Source: Lunularia cruciata (Eukaryota > Streptophyta > Marchantiopsida > Lunulariales > Lunulariaceae). From it: 64,000 nt of DNA. Below the pieces are notes generated by a model. It saw only the letters and a list, made by a program, of their open reading frames with translations. It was not told the DNA's origin and ran no database searches. Positions within the stretch are counted from its first letter, which is position 1. Every line of letters begins with the position of its first letter. The stretch is taken from the NCBI GenBank assembly GCA_948567375.1, contig OX419758.1:29021001-29085000 (forward strand). Reading direction: 5' to 3'. This document shows, piece after piece, positions 35,739 through 47,685 of the stretch. Position numbers and translations under genes: made by a program.

Positions 35739-36478
35739 TGTAATACCAAGGGTTAGCCATATGATCTAGATGTGAAATTCTGTTTGGTAACATCTAGAAT
35801 GATGTTATACATGATGGTCAAAATAGATCAGATAGAAGTATCACCAAAAGAGTACTTCTACTAATAGGGCAGAAACCAAAATAGACTTGAGAACCTTAGA
35901 ACCAATAGCTAGACATATGATTTAAAGGTGAGAATTGGTTTGGTAATATCTGGAAAGATGTTACACATGATGGACTAAACAGATCAGAAAGAGGTATCAC
36001 CAAAAGGGGACTTCTACTAATAGAGTAGGAACCAAAATATGCCTGAAATCTTTGAAGGCAATTTCGGAGGCCTAAACGGATGAATTAGGCCTAAAAAATG
36101 TGCAAATGTCCCCCCCCAACAGATGAAGGGCTGTCCTTCCCTCCCCCTTGCTTTGTCTCGTCGAGAGCTTTCCAATGGTACCTTACTCACGTGATTTTGA
36201 GATTCCTACAGGAAGATTCCCTAAAAGATTCCCTCCGGTCAAAGCTTGTTTGACCAACCAGATAGGACCTAGACCAGACAGGTCACCCATCCAAGTAAGT
36301 AATCCAAGGGTGGAGCTTGCTGACATGTCACCTATCTGTGTCCCTAATCCTATGGTGGAGCTTCCTTGGAGGAGATCCTCTTTGTCTATATAATAAAGAG
36401 AAGGTGCTCCCTTGGAGCATCGGATGTTTGAGTGTGCAATCTGTGTTTTCTCTCTTCTCTTGTCCTCGGAGTATTACA
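35739..36478 (+). repeat. Solo LTR, family S, copy 2
   Basis: This 740-bp LTR (TGTAATACC...GTATTACA) has a perfect 5-bp target duplication AGAGG at 35734-35738 and 36479-36483. Its 5' half contains a tandem duplication of about 155 bp (35757-35911 and 35912-36066). A TATA-like CTATATAATA lies at 36386-36395, followed by a probable transcription start region. Confidence 0.95.
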
Positions 36479-36483
36479 AGAGG

Positions 36484-36809
36484 CTGGATATGGGTCATTT
36501 TATGGTGTGAGTAGTTTCAGACATTAGTGCTATGGATTGGCAAGCTATGGTGAGGCAATGGCATTGGGCTTGCTGCTTGCATGCACTAGCCATGGAGGAT
36601 TTGAATTGTAGATTTGATTATGAGTATCAATTGAGATGTGGAGTGATGGCATTGAATATTGAATTTTGAGCAAGTAGAAATAGACAACTCCTCATGTTGG
36701 AGAATAGAGGCCTTATCTAGCAAACAATTATCTTAATGCAATAACTACTATGAGATATTTCTATGGGTAGAAATGGAGAAGTTCCCATTTTAGTGAACTA
36801 TTCGGTGAA
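36484..36809. other. Unassigned between solo LTR and RLE fragment
   Basis: No clear homology or gene can be supported. Confidence 0.35.
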
Positions 36810-37066
36810 TTTGGTGAACTTGGATCCTAGCTTGATTATACATTAGGGCATTCTGACTCACACTAGCTACCTTGTCTATAGCAATGAGGTTCCACCTAGG
36901 TTTGGTCCACCCGTTTGCATCTTTGTTACTCAATTGTAAGTGTAGTTCTACACTAGATACATCAACGGTCCATATGACATTGTGTCCTTTCAAAAGATAG
37001 CTACCCATGATGCTATCTTTTGTAGATGCAAAAGATAGCATCTACAAAAAGATGCTATCAAGGATA
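36810..37066 (+). pseudogene. RLE retrotransposon fragment, family A copy 4
   Basis: The plus strand reads WILA, stop, LYIRAF, then SIAMRFHLGLVHPFASLLL and CKCSSTLDTSTVHMTLCPF. This matches the linker and CCHC segment of copy 1 nearly residue by residue, with all four zinc ligands kept. Homology continues in another frame through IATHDAI and ends at a scrambled junction, beyond which the sequence belongs to family B. Confidence 0.75.
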
Positions 37067-40000
37067 TATACAAGCACCACTAGACTCTTACACTTGGCTC
37101 TATTTTTTAGATCTCCTTCAAAAATTCCTATCAAGTCTACCCTATCCACGCATGTATATTAGGATTCTCATGCCCCTCCACCATCTAGTAGGCTCCATGC
37201 TTTACATACTCCTAGGTGCCATCTTAGTATATGACCAAGAGAAAGATCTCTCCATCTGGACTTTACTAGCTCTCTTCCCTTAGTGGACTTTTCTTGCTCA
37301 TGAGGTGCATCTAGACACCAAGAGATTGCCTCTTGGATTCATTGTTCTTGTGAGGAGATTGGCCAACTTTACGTGAGGAATACACCATCCAGACCCAAGC
37401 AACTACTGGATAAATCACACAGTCCCCACAAGCTCATGCTCCACCTCAAGAGCATTGTCATTTATGTTTCTTCTTGATGCTTGGGTAGTTTGGAAAGTAT
37501 TGGGGAGCAGTCCAAGCACTATCACCCTCTCAACCAATGCACTTCTCTATACATACTTTATCAACCTTATAGGGTCTTGTGATACCATTGGCTAAACATA
37601 GTATCTAGAGATGAAAATTGGCTTTAGTAATATCTTGAGGGATGTTATATATGATGGTCTAAGTAGATCAGATAGAAGTGTCACCAAAATAGTACTTCCA
37701 CTAATAAAGCAAAGGTCAAAAACACCTTGAAAACTTCAAAGCCAATTTTGTAGGCCTAAATAGATGAATTAGGCCTCAAAAAATGAATAATCATCCCCTT
37801 TGACAAGAATGTGGGATGTTTTCTCTTCCTTGTATGTCTTGTCAAGAGCTTTCCATCAGTACCTCATTGTTGTAGTTCTGCATTTCCTACAAGAAGGTTC
37901 TCTAAAGATCCCCTTTGGTCAAACTTGTTTGACCAACCAAATAAGACAAGGATCAACAACATGTCACCAATCCATGCAACTAATCTAAGGGTGAAATTTG
38001 CTAACATGTCACTGATCCATGTATTTGATCCAAGGGTGGAGATCACTTAGAGTGGATCTTCTTTGTTATATAATACAGACAAAGTGCTCCTTTGGAGCAT
38101 CAGAGTATTGGGAGATGAAGCCTTGTGTTTCTTTTCTTATGTTTCTCTTTGGGGTTCTCTTGTCCTTGGAACATAACAAGTCTCCATCCATCAACCACAC
38201 TTGACTTTCCTTCCTTTGTCCAGGACTACCATCTAAATGAGGAGATGTAGCTTACGTAGTCCTTCTTTGCTCATGCTTTACTCCACTCTTCATGTTTCTC
38301 AATATGTGGACCTTCAAGACTAGTTTTTGAGCATTTACAAGATTGTCTCTCCTTGCATGTGCCAGATTTAGGCTTCCCTCTTCTTTTTGGTTTTTTCCAA
38401 TGAATTGCCTTGGGTTTGGTGCCCTTGGGTGTTGTTTGTTTGCTTGGTGCATCACTTTTCCTTGCTCTATCCAATGAGACTTTTGGTGTTTACTCCATAG
38501 CCATATGAGATGTTTTCTTGTATTTGGTCTCACACACCATTTTCTATAACTCCGCCACTCCTTTTCATCTTTCTTGTCTCCTCATCAATATTTTTTAGGC
38601 ACAACAAGGGGTTGTGAGATGGTTATTACAAGCATGAGAGCTTCCTTGGACCTCCACTCTAATTGGTAGTTTTCCAATGAGATATCTCAAATGCTTCAAT
38701 ACCATCTCTTGGCCAAATTTGTTTTGGGCTCTTCATTTGGTAGGTGATTGAATCCTCTTGTTGATTCCTTTTATCATACTTTCTATGGTATAGAGACACC
38801 ATTATTATACAACCATTGCACTACCATAAGAGAGTTCACTCCATTGGCTTTGGCAAAGTACACATGCCAAGGAGATGGTTTAGGTGGGTCATTATTTGTC
38901 ATAGCTCAATGCACAACTTTGAGTGAGGTTGTTCTTGCCTTTCCCACATATCTTTTCCATCCCTATCAGATGACGTCCACATTTTGTGCTCCTTGGAAGA
39001 GGTAGTTCAAGCAATGCAAGCTTTCACACTTAGTCTTGAGACCTTGGGTTTACAAGTTCAGAATTGTAAATGCAAGGTCTAGATTCCACACATAGCCCTT
39101 ACCCCCTCTGAATTCCCATTAGGATTCCAATTCCCATTTGAGAGTATTGGGCTACCATCTCAAAAATGAGGATTTTTGAAGCTACTTTATCTTGGATACT
39201 TTGATTCAAGCTAATGCTCATGCTCATCTCGTCCCTTGATTAGAGAGCACACAAGTGACCTACTCTCTCCTCTTTTGAGATTTGATGTCCCAAGAGCATC
39301 CTATTTGGCATGTACATATCCTCCTAAAAAGGTACTCCTACCACATCTACGGCCCTTTGATTGTACCATGTGGCACGCTTTCTCCACACTCTTACGACCT
39401 TGTGTGCTCTCAAAATTTTAGATGATTAGTGGCAACTAAAAATTTTCTCTTCTTATAGCCATGGGAGGATGTAGTATCACATCACAAGAGCCATTGCACC
39501 AACAACTTACTTAGGAGCATGGGCACTAGTGGCTCCTCTTCTAGCAGATAGGTTATACAAGGACTGCCCATTTTATTGCTACTTATTGTGATAGTCAACT
39601 CAAGTACCTATGATTTCCAGATATTCATCTATTTGGCTCAAGGTTTACTACCAAGCCCAACATGTACATGACTTCCTCCTTTTTGGACTTTGTATCCTTG
39701 GACTCTAAGAAGTTTTAGTTGGACTCGGTGAGTGTATGCACACTTACATCCTTTCTAGCATCCTTATAGATGCACCTTTAATTGATAGAGCTAGGATCTT
39801 CTCTTGTAGCAAGAAGTGCACCGGAGCTTGGCTTCATGCTTCCCCTTTGATTGAGGACTTTGGTTCACATTGGAGGAGTTCACCATGGTCCTTTGGCTTT
39901 GACTAGTCTTGCCACATCCATCACTCTTGGGTCTACTAGACCAATGCCCCTACGATTCTATATTTGATGTTGCGGGCATATACATCTTATGACGTGCCAT

Positions 40001-40389
40001 AGAAGGAGAGTCTACTAGAGTCCATGATGCCATTAGAGATGCGGTGGCCCAGATCCTATGATCTACACCGTCACAAGTCCAGATTGAGTGATGGATGGTC
40101 CTACCAAGACCATCACATTGGAGGGTGCGGATAAATATTATCACATTCAAAGGATGGCCGTAGTACTTTGTATGATGTGGTGGTGGCAAACCCACTTTCA
40201 CCAGAGTCCTTAGCACTAGCTAGTACCCAAGCAGGAGCAGCATTGATCATCGCCACCAAGGGGAAGGAGGACCACTATGCCCCATGGCTTGCCTTTGACA
40301 CCTTCATCCCTCGGATAGTGGAGATGATTGGCCACCTTCATCATCAGTTTGATGGTCTTCTTCGAGAGGTGGCACGGGGTTCACTATAG
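37067..40389 (+). pseudogene. RLE retrotransposon, family B copy 1, split by a solo LTR
   Basis: Family B is related to family A but clearly distinct. From 38750 frames read DSFYHTFYGIETPLLYNH, then YTCQGDGLGGSLFVIAQ and LSDDVHILCSLEEVVQAMQAF, which correspond to the A motifs SFYGSPASLYY, QQGDPWERPLFAMAH and LSDDTHIVGP. Near 40000 a frame reads RVHDAIRDAV. At 40168-40389 YDVVVANP-x19-ATKGKEDHYA and FDTFIPRIVE match the end of the A endonuclease (DVVVTDP, GRKVSKY, LFVPLALE). The 5' third, 37067-37570, matches 60600-61060 of copy 2. The copy is heavily decayed. The conserved tail 700 bp downstream (41094) may belong to it. Confidence 0.7.
37578..38178 (+). repeat. Solo LTR, family S, copy 3
   Basis: This 601-bp relative of the other S LTRs runs TGTGATACC...ACATAACA. 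It has GGTCT on the left and AGTCT on the right (4 of 5 match). It is about 140 bp shorter because it has one unit, not two, of the 155-bp repeat in the 5' half. Confidence 0.8.
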
Positions 40390-41093
40390 AGGAATAGCAC
40401 TTTGAATTTCTCACCCACCATGCTTACCTCCGTCACCCTACAGACGATCTCCGTCACCTTCCAGATCACAAGCTCTGAGTCTTCATCAATGAGCATCTGT
40501 AGTCGGGGCACCCGTTCCCTCCATAACACCCCATCACTTTTGCCAAACATACCTTTCGAGGATCTATACCACACCGGGCAATTATAGGCTCCTATTCTGC
40601 TTTGTTTGCTTTTTCTTCCAGTTGGTATCTCTTCTTAGTGCTTTGGTCTTTTTGCAGGTTGGGCCTTGGACTCGGTTTCTCTTTGCATTTTTGGCCCTTC
40701 TAGTGGGGTTTTGACCTCTTCTTATCTCTTTGCACCCTCAGGTGCACTTGTATTCCTTTTCTCCCTTTCCTACAGGGTATATTGGGGCCTGTTGGTCGTT
40801 TCCTGCTACAGGTGTACAAGGAGTTAAGTAGGAGTTAAGTAGGAGTTAAGTAGTCGGACATATCCTCTGGCCTTCGAAACAGCTGTGGTAGGGAGGGAAA
40901 TATCTAGGCGAGAATAGACAGCAAAAAGCTGAAAGGAGGAAATAATGAAGGATATGAGCAAACGAGATCAAGAAAATCACTATCTTACCTCAGTGAACGT
41001 AAGGACGCGGTACACCAGGAAACAAATTTGATCTTTGTCGAAAATGAGTGATGAAGGTCCGGAAGAAAAGTAAAAGCTGGATTTTCATGCTGT
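40390..41093. other. 3' region of family B copy 1, no gene
   Basis: No gene is supported. GGAGTTAAGTA is repeated three times in a row at about 40821-40853. Confidence 0.4.
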
Positions 41094-41178
41094 ACCCCTT
41101 GTCTTTTCCTTGTACGGCTTGGTGGGGGTCTCCCCATCCTTCTTGTTTTCAGACGCGGTGGCATTTTTCTTCAATTTT
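41094..41178 (+). repeat. Conserved RLE 3' tail with hairpin
   Basis: This contains CTTGTACGGCTTGGTGGGG, then CCCCATCCTTCTTG and GACGCGGTGGC, in the same order as the family A tail but on the plus strand. The hairpin is a 7-bp stem (GGTGGGG/CCCCATC) around GTCT, where the A-T pair of family A becomes a G-T wobble. Confidence 0.7.
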
Positions 41179-44100
41179 CAAGGGTGTACTATTATAGTGG
41201 GGTCGAGTAAAAGTTATTTGAATCTTGTTGTCATGTGGTGTCCTCTAGCTTACAGGGCGTGGGGACACTAGCAATATATTGGCAGGAATGCGAATCATTT
41301 CCTCGTTACTAGTTTGTCATGTATACAATAACTCAGAAGCTAGAAAAGGGAATAGGTTGAAAGGCTGTCCATCATTGCCATTGAGCTGCGCTACATTGTA
41401 AATGCAAAAGTACGAAGGACTGCAGTACTTTAGGAACCACGAATCAAGAAATCACGAATAGGAATCACGACCCGCCTCAACATGCATCTTTGAGGAGTGG
41501 ACATCTATGAATAGCAGTTGTTAGCTTCTCGGCTTTTAGCATGGAAGATACTGAATGACCAATCGAAATGTGATAAGCATGATTGGAGAAATGCGTTTGA
41601 TATTTTCACATCGCAGCTCGCAACTCTACAAATTTGCTTCTGTCCATGTGGAGTAGCGTTCTACCGATATATACATGTGATGTGTACTTTGACATCAAGT
41701 TCAATCATACTCTTCTGCCAGTGTACTGATACCAGTAATTACTGAAATGCTTTGTCTTTCAATATCTTCAAACTTGTGCAAGGACTGCTTCTTTCAGTAT
41801 GTTAACAAGGATGTGCTGCTGAGAATAGAAACTAAACAAGTAAACAGGACTATCTTGCTCAGAATTTCTACTCTTAGTGCTCTTGATACTTGTTGCTTGA
41901 CTAGGTGTTGTAGTCTTCGCTCAGCTTTGTTCCTTTGTTCGAGCACATGATGAATGTGCCGGAAGTTATTGCATGCTGCTAAAGACTGAAGTAGGATATG
42001 TTCTTTTCACATGGAGAAGCTTGGTATCGTGGTGGAAATGAGTTGCATCTCTGTCGATGGTTGGAAGGTAGCTTGATGGTTACGCCAATGTATGAGTTTG
42101 TGTAGCTAATAGGCAATTTAAGTCAAAAGACAAGAAGCCTCTTCAATGAGACTTGGGGCTCGGAATTCCCAAGAATCTCATATGGGTGCCAGGTCGTCCC
42201 ACCATTAGCACTTGGCTGGCTTGACCGATTGACTTTTCGCTTGATATTGGTTGACTCCCCACAGCAGCATGCTTATTAGGCGTACCACGTGAGCATGTAT
42301 ACTTTTTTGCGGGTCCCCCTATTCCTGCGTGATATGGTGTGAAAGTGATTCATTGCGAGTCCATTGCTCACACAGCAAGAACATGAATTCGAAAGTAAAG
42401 GTTCGTATTACCTGAAAGCATTTTGGTTCTGGGGATTTTGGGACTCGGGTTTTCACCAACAACAGTTACAGAATTTGGTTTGTCGTAAGATCGGCTTTAT
42501 CGGAGTGACTTTAGCTTCAGATTCATACATGACCTGCCTTTCTTCCACCCCTTATATTCACAGAGAACAAAAAGGTCGATTTTCAACCTATCTCTTTTGC
42601 TTCACTGTAGAGATCACGATCAGCTTCTACTTTGACATCGTCGCCTTGTTCCGTCACGATTTCCAAACGTGGAGACCACAAGAGGAGTAGATATACCTGA
42701 TCAACCTGACCACAGCCATGTAGCGTAAAGGATTTGAACACATCTCATGCAAGAAAGTAATCATTCCTCTTAACAGTTAGATAACTTTGAAACATCATGA
42801 TTAGAAGTAACATGCCACGTTCTCGGACTTTTAGTGGAACCACAAGAGGACAAAAACTTTAGAGGCTCAACTGGTTCTGCTTGTAAGCCCTTGATTGTGC
42901 TTAGTTCCCGAGTTTTGCACTCGACGAAGCATTTCTAATTAAAGTTTTTCTATGATAACCTGAAACCATGTAAACTCTAAGTTTCGAGGAATTCTTCCTT
43001 CTCATGGAAGACGATGAAGCGCTAAAGCTGCAAGCGACTTCAATCATACGCATTCACTGCTTGAAACATGTACATGTGCAACCACTAATGTTTGATATGA
43101 GGTGACAGCTTTATTGGCCATGATGGCAGATAGGATATAAAAAGGAGGTATCGAGGTATATTGCAAGCGGATGGTGAAGAAAATTTCCGATTATCATATT
43201 CCCATGGATACAATGTCCAATTATTTAGAAGTTATCTTTTCGTTTTGTATGAGATGGACCACTTTCTCTTCACTCCGCAATGCGCAGGGTGAAAACACCG
43301 AAGTCCTACCCTCATGACCAATTAATTGAGCGTTGGTGATGCGGATTGAGACTTGGATGCTTTTATATCGATTCTGATCTGGGAAAAAAGTTAAAAATTA
43401 CGATGTCAATGATCCTATGCATAATGTATTTTCAAAAATGCCATGTCAACTCGCAAGTCACTTAATCACGCGCGGTCCCAGGCTTATGCACATTGACATC
43501 TAGAAGGGAGGAATTGGAGAGCTTCAGTTACTTTTCCATTGTGGATATTCTGAAAGGAGCAACGTTTGCAAGGAAAACAAGGATATAGGAAAATCTTTAA
43601 TTACTATCTTTACTAGTAACAAGGATACTGGTCTTTTCCAAAATAGACACAGATGTGAATTGGAAAAAAATTTTAATTTTGAATAAAGTAGAGGAAGGGA
43701 AAGGAAATATTTTGATTTGAAATCCGGACATATACACTTCATCGTCTTAGAAAAAACTGCATTGCAACATGGTAGGGATTATAAATTTTTTTTGTCACGT
43801 ACTTGTAAACAAATCTTGCGAATATTACATGCTTACATGCGAAAGCGAGGATGGATATTACAAACAAGCGGGAAAATAATACGCATAGGATAGCAAAGTG
43901 GATGAGAAGACTAATCAATTTTATAAAAATAATATGTAAAGAAGGTAATGGGGCCTAAGCCTTAAAGTATAACATTAATGAGTTGTTTTATTGTATTCAG
44001 AATATAAAATTTGGATAAAATACATGGTTTACGCATCACTAGAGTATTGAAAAATTATCTAGAACGATCATGTTTTATGCATTATATTAACCAGCAACCT

Positions 44101-45591
44101 TTATTTGACACTGTTTTATTTAATCAATATTCCGAATAGATTATAAAATAATTTTTTTATCCAATTTGATAAACTCTCGCACAACCGATACCAACGCACA
44201 CAAATTTCATGTCGAAAGGAAATTGTCAGCACGTGTGCAACTTCTCGGGTGAGTTTAGCGAGTAATAACCTTAATCAAAGTTGACTGTTGAAAACCTTCA
44301 GCAAGAGACACTAAATTTCTTAATCTAATTGTTCTTTGCTGGCCCAAGTTGACCGCTGGAGAGCATTTAGTTAGAGATACAATTGGTGACCTTCTAGGAG
44401 TTTCAAGAAGGAACCTGTTACCCACCAAATTAGTTGGGGATTGAGATCTAGATGGGTCAGAAACACTTACCAACTACTGTGTTATTGCAACACCCATCTA
44501 CGTGTTGACTTGATTAAGATTGATATGTTTCATTGGTGAAATTTCAGCATTGGATTACTTATCCTTTCATTTCGACTGTTCGATATATATTTTGGTTGGT
44601 GGATTTCTACGACTGATTTGGAGCTTGGAATGACATATTTTGAACTATAGATTTAAGTTTCTATTTGTCTCATCGTAGAGTAGACATGTCTATTTCGTCC
44701 AGAAAGAAAACATATTTGCTATAAATAATCCTCTTAAAATCAAGTCGTTTGTGTAATAGGCTTCAACTATGATCCCTAACAAACCAGTAAATATGACAAT
44801 TAAAAATGATCAAGAACACATAGAGAACTAAACACATACTTGATATAAGATAGAGGTATACTCCAAAGGAACATAGATTTATGAAAATCATAATAACAAA
44901 AAGAAATTTATTTGCTGTACTCGAAGACAACGTACATACATTTTGTCTCAATTTTGTCCACGTATACCAGACTTGGCCTGCTCAAACTTTTTTAGTATAT
45001 GCAATAGAAGTCAACTAACTAAGCAAACGATATTACCTCTTCTTGTCCAAACGAAGATCAGTTGAAGTATTAGGAAGATCACTTAAAAGTTAATCATATT
45101 CATAGATCGGGCAGAACACTTTGATCTTATCACATCTCTTACTGTCCACAGATGACGAAACGTATGGCAGATGCGTCGGAAATGTTGATTGAATAATGTC
45201 ACGTTACTTCCGCATGCCCATGCGTTGGGATACGACGTCGGACTCGGATGTGACAGATGATTATTCAATTGAGTCACAAAATAATAGTCCATGTTACTTT
45301 GCCATGCCCATGCATGCTGACGCTTAAGATGCCACATTTTTCTGGCAAGTCCTGACACTGTGACAAAAAGTTCACTGATCTGGTGAAATTGCGTTTCTAG
45401 GTGTGCAGGACTGATTTATCATTCCTAATTCACCTCTTAAATTCTACCTTTGTCCGATTTGATGGGGTATAGCCCATTTTACATCGTGATTTTTTCGTTT
45501 GTTCGATTTGATGGCGTACAGCCCCCTTTCATTTTTATCCTTGTTGAGTTTGATGGGATCTTCTCGTCTTCTTGTTGTTCTTTGTGTCGGA
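41179..45591. other. Gene-poor AT-rich DNA
   Basis: Only short unsupported frames occur (one of 108 codons at 42364-42690 has no recognisable motif). At 45203-45230 and 45291-45318 a CATGCCCATGC-containing segment is repeated. Confidence 0.35.
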
Positions 45592-45775
45592 TTTACTATT
45601 AAAATAAGAATGCAAACTGAAGGATATGTGTAAATGTCTAACTGGAACAAAGATAGCTAGGAGAGAACCTATGTGAGGTGTATCGCGTTTATTACTAAAA
45701 TAAAATGCAAACTGAAAGATATGAGTGAATGTCTAACTGGAAGAAAGATCGCTAGGAGCGAACCTAATGTAGGAC
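45592..45775. repeat. Tandem duplication, 96-bp spacing
   Basis: Two diverged units start at 45592 and 45688, sharing AATGTCTAACTGGAA and GCTAGGAG.GAACCT. Confidence 0.85.
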
Positions 45776-46386
45776 GCTGAGTGGAAACCTTTTGGAGGCT
45801 CCTATCACCATCACCAGGAGCCCAGTGGTGGTGGAAGTACTTTTCAGGGTACCTCCTCCTGACGGATACGGAGGGAGTAATTGAGTTGAATCTAGTGAAT
45901 TGTGTGGGACCTTATGGCGCATTGAGGTTGTTACGGTACCAAAGTCAGAGCTGGCGCACGCGAGCGGTAGATATACAGCGAACATGCGCATGATGCAGAC
46001 ACGATCTTTCTCATTTGGCGAAAACCGCAGTCCGGTCGGTCGCGGAATTAGTTTTGTCGATTCGCTGATTCTATCAACTTTGAGCTTGTCTTTGCTCGGG
46101 GGGCCTCTGTGCCTTCGTAGACGACCTTAACTCGCCCTAATTCGGGGCGAGTGATCTCAGAGTGTCTGTTTATGTCGACTGCTTTCTTTCAAAATTGCGT
46201 GCACGAATTCCTCTACTCAACGGCCTCGGTTCCACAAGAAAGCAAGCAGGGATTGTTCCGTGCTTATCTTAGACTTTCGTTTACTGTTCAGTTGCGCAAA
46301 GTGTGTTGATGATGATCTCTCTTTTCGAGGTAAGATAGGATCGTCGCTGTTATTGTTGTACAAATATCCCTTCAGCATTTCTTTCT
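45776..46386. other. GC-richer patch, no gene called
   Basis: Overlapping open frames of 70-76 codons exist on both strands (45764-46130), and the base composition is richer in GC than the neighbours. It could be a promoter or first-exon region, but no motif supports a choice. Confidence 0.25.
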
Positions 46387-46390
46387 GCCA

Positions 46391-46480
46391 GAGAGCTTAA
46401 CAGTACCCAACTTTGGCACCAGACTTAACGGTACGTCCAAGTTGGCGAAAAGACTTAACGGTACCCAACGTTTGACGTGG
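46391..46480 (+). repeat. GACTTAAC/TTGACGTG module, copy 1
   Basis: Three spaced CTTAAC-x-GTAC motifs (about 46394, 46424 and 46453) are followed by TTTGACGTGG. Relatives occur at 56349-56409 (inverted) and 59116-59180. Confidence 0.65.
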
Positions 46481-46854
46481 CTCTACGTGGCAGCTGTTTG
46501 CTTTGTTGGCATCGAAAACGACTGACTGGACTTGCAATGTTCTTGTCCGTGTTTTTGAGATACGTATTTTCTGGAAACTGTATTCGGTACAACCATTTCT
46601 TGAATTTATGGAATATTCGGTGAGGACGGACCTGTCCATTGACCAATCCTTTTTGCGTTGCATCTAAACAGACTTGATTATCGGTATCACCCCAACACTT
46701 CACCAATCGATTAACAATTAACCTAAATAAATTCGGAAATTAAGGTATTCGTCGCATGGATTTTAACGCTGGATGGTGTACTCTTTGCTCGCTGTTAAAG
46801 AAAACCTCGATGCTTGATTGAACTAAATGATGATTTAAGTGCAGACGACGACTG

Positions 46855-46905
46855 CGTAGGATAACAAGAAGGATGGCTGTCAAGCCGTACGAGGAAAAAC
46901 TTAAT
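46855..46905 (-). repeat. Orphan RLE 3' tail
   Basis: The minus strand reads TCCTCGTACGGCTTGACAGCC, then ATCCTTCTTG and CCTACGCAGTCG, matching the tail order at 41094 and 4801. No RLE coding sequence is attached. The hairpin is degraded here. Confidence 0.55.
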
Positions 46906-47180
46906 GATTTAATGATAAGGAGAGGTTCTAATGGTTCTGTGCTAATCAGTAGAATAGTCGGTGCTAACTATTAGAATAATGTGCTAATTCCCACCAAACC
47001 ATACAAACGTTCTTTATAAAACATAAAGTATGTGGATACAGTCCAAACAGACAAATTGATTATGTTTAAGGAGGAGAATTGGAAGAGAAACATGCTCGTG
47101 TTATGCCATGTTATCGGGTAGATTAAGTTCGTGCATGAGATTGTTAGGTGATGTTATCCAATGTCAATACGGAGAAATAA

Positions 47181-47260
47181 CAATGGATGATCTACCAACC
47201 CGAGTTGTGTTTAAGTCCGACAATGGACGATCTGCCGATCTACGTTGTGTTTAAGTCAGG
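47181..47260. repeat. Two 40-bp tandem units
   Basis: CAATGGAtGATCT...GTTGTGTTTAAGTC occurs at 47181 and again exactly 40 bp later. Confidence 0.85.
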
Positions 47261-47388
47261 TATGTAATTTTGGAGTGAGCCTCGACGAGTATTTGTAAGA
47301 GCAATGTATCCAATAGACAAGCTATGATCGGTCCATGGTAAGTTGTTACTTAAGTAAACAAAAAGCTAGAGTTTGGTGATCTTGTCGT

Positions 47389-47433
47389 CACAGAGTCTTT
47401 ACGTTGATCCAGGATCAACGTAAAGACTCTGTG
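47389..47433. repeat. 22-bp perfect inverted repeat with 1-bp spacer
   Basis: The arms at 47389-47410 and 47412-47433 are exact reverse complements; the left arm starts CACAGAGTCTTTACG. Such a long perfect near-palindrome could form a cruciform or a hairpin RNA. No T-run or poly(A) element that would suggest a terminator follows. Confidence 0.95.
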
Positions 47434-47434
47434 T

Positions 47435-47685
47435 GGAGTTGCCTTTCCAACAAATTTTCGAGAAATTGCGGAACTTGAAGGTCAGAATACGTACTAAAGC
47501 GGAAGCTTGAGAAGGAAATAGAAGAAGAGAAGGTGATTGATGCAGTTAATGAGATAATTATAATAATGGATGAGTCTTTAATTAAATTAAAAGGTCAGAT
47601 CACTAACCTGACAAGTATCTGTCACGAGACAAACGTATTAGTGAGTGGAACCCAAGAGCTCATGAAATGCAGAAGAGTAAATTAA
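47435..47685 (+). pseudogene. Short coiled-coil-like coding relic
   Basis: A frame at 47435-47494 (GVAFPTNFREIAELEGQN) and, one base shifted, a frame at 47479-47685 (LKRKLEKEIEEEKVIDAVNE, then ESLIKLKGQITNLTSICHE) look like one amphipathic helical protein ending at TAA 47683-47685. There is no obvious start and no family match. It may be a pseudogene fragment or an exon of an unseen gene. Confidence 0.3.

Noticed and set aside
42364-42690. 108-codon plus-strand open frame
   Set aside because: No domain, no signal peptide logic and no neighbouring exon; it lies in gene-poor DNA.
45764-46130. Overlapping 70-76-codon frames on both strands in a GC-richer patch
   Set aside because: Open on both strands at once, which base composition explains; no motif decides between them.
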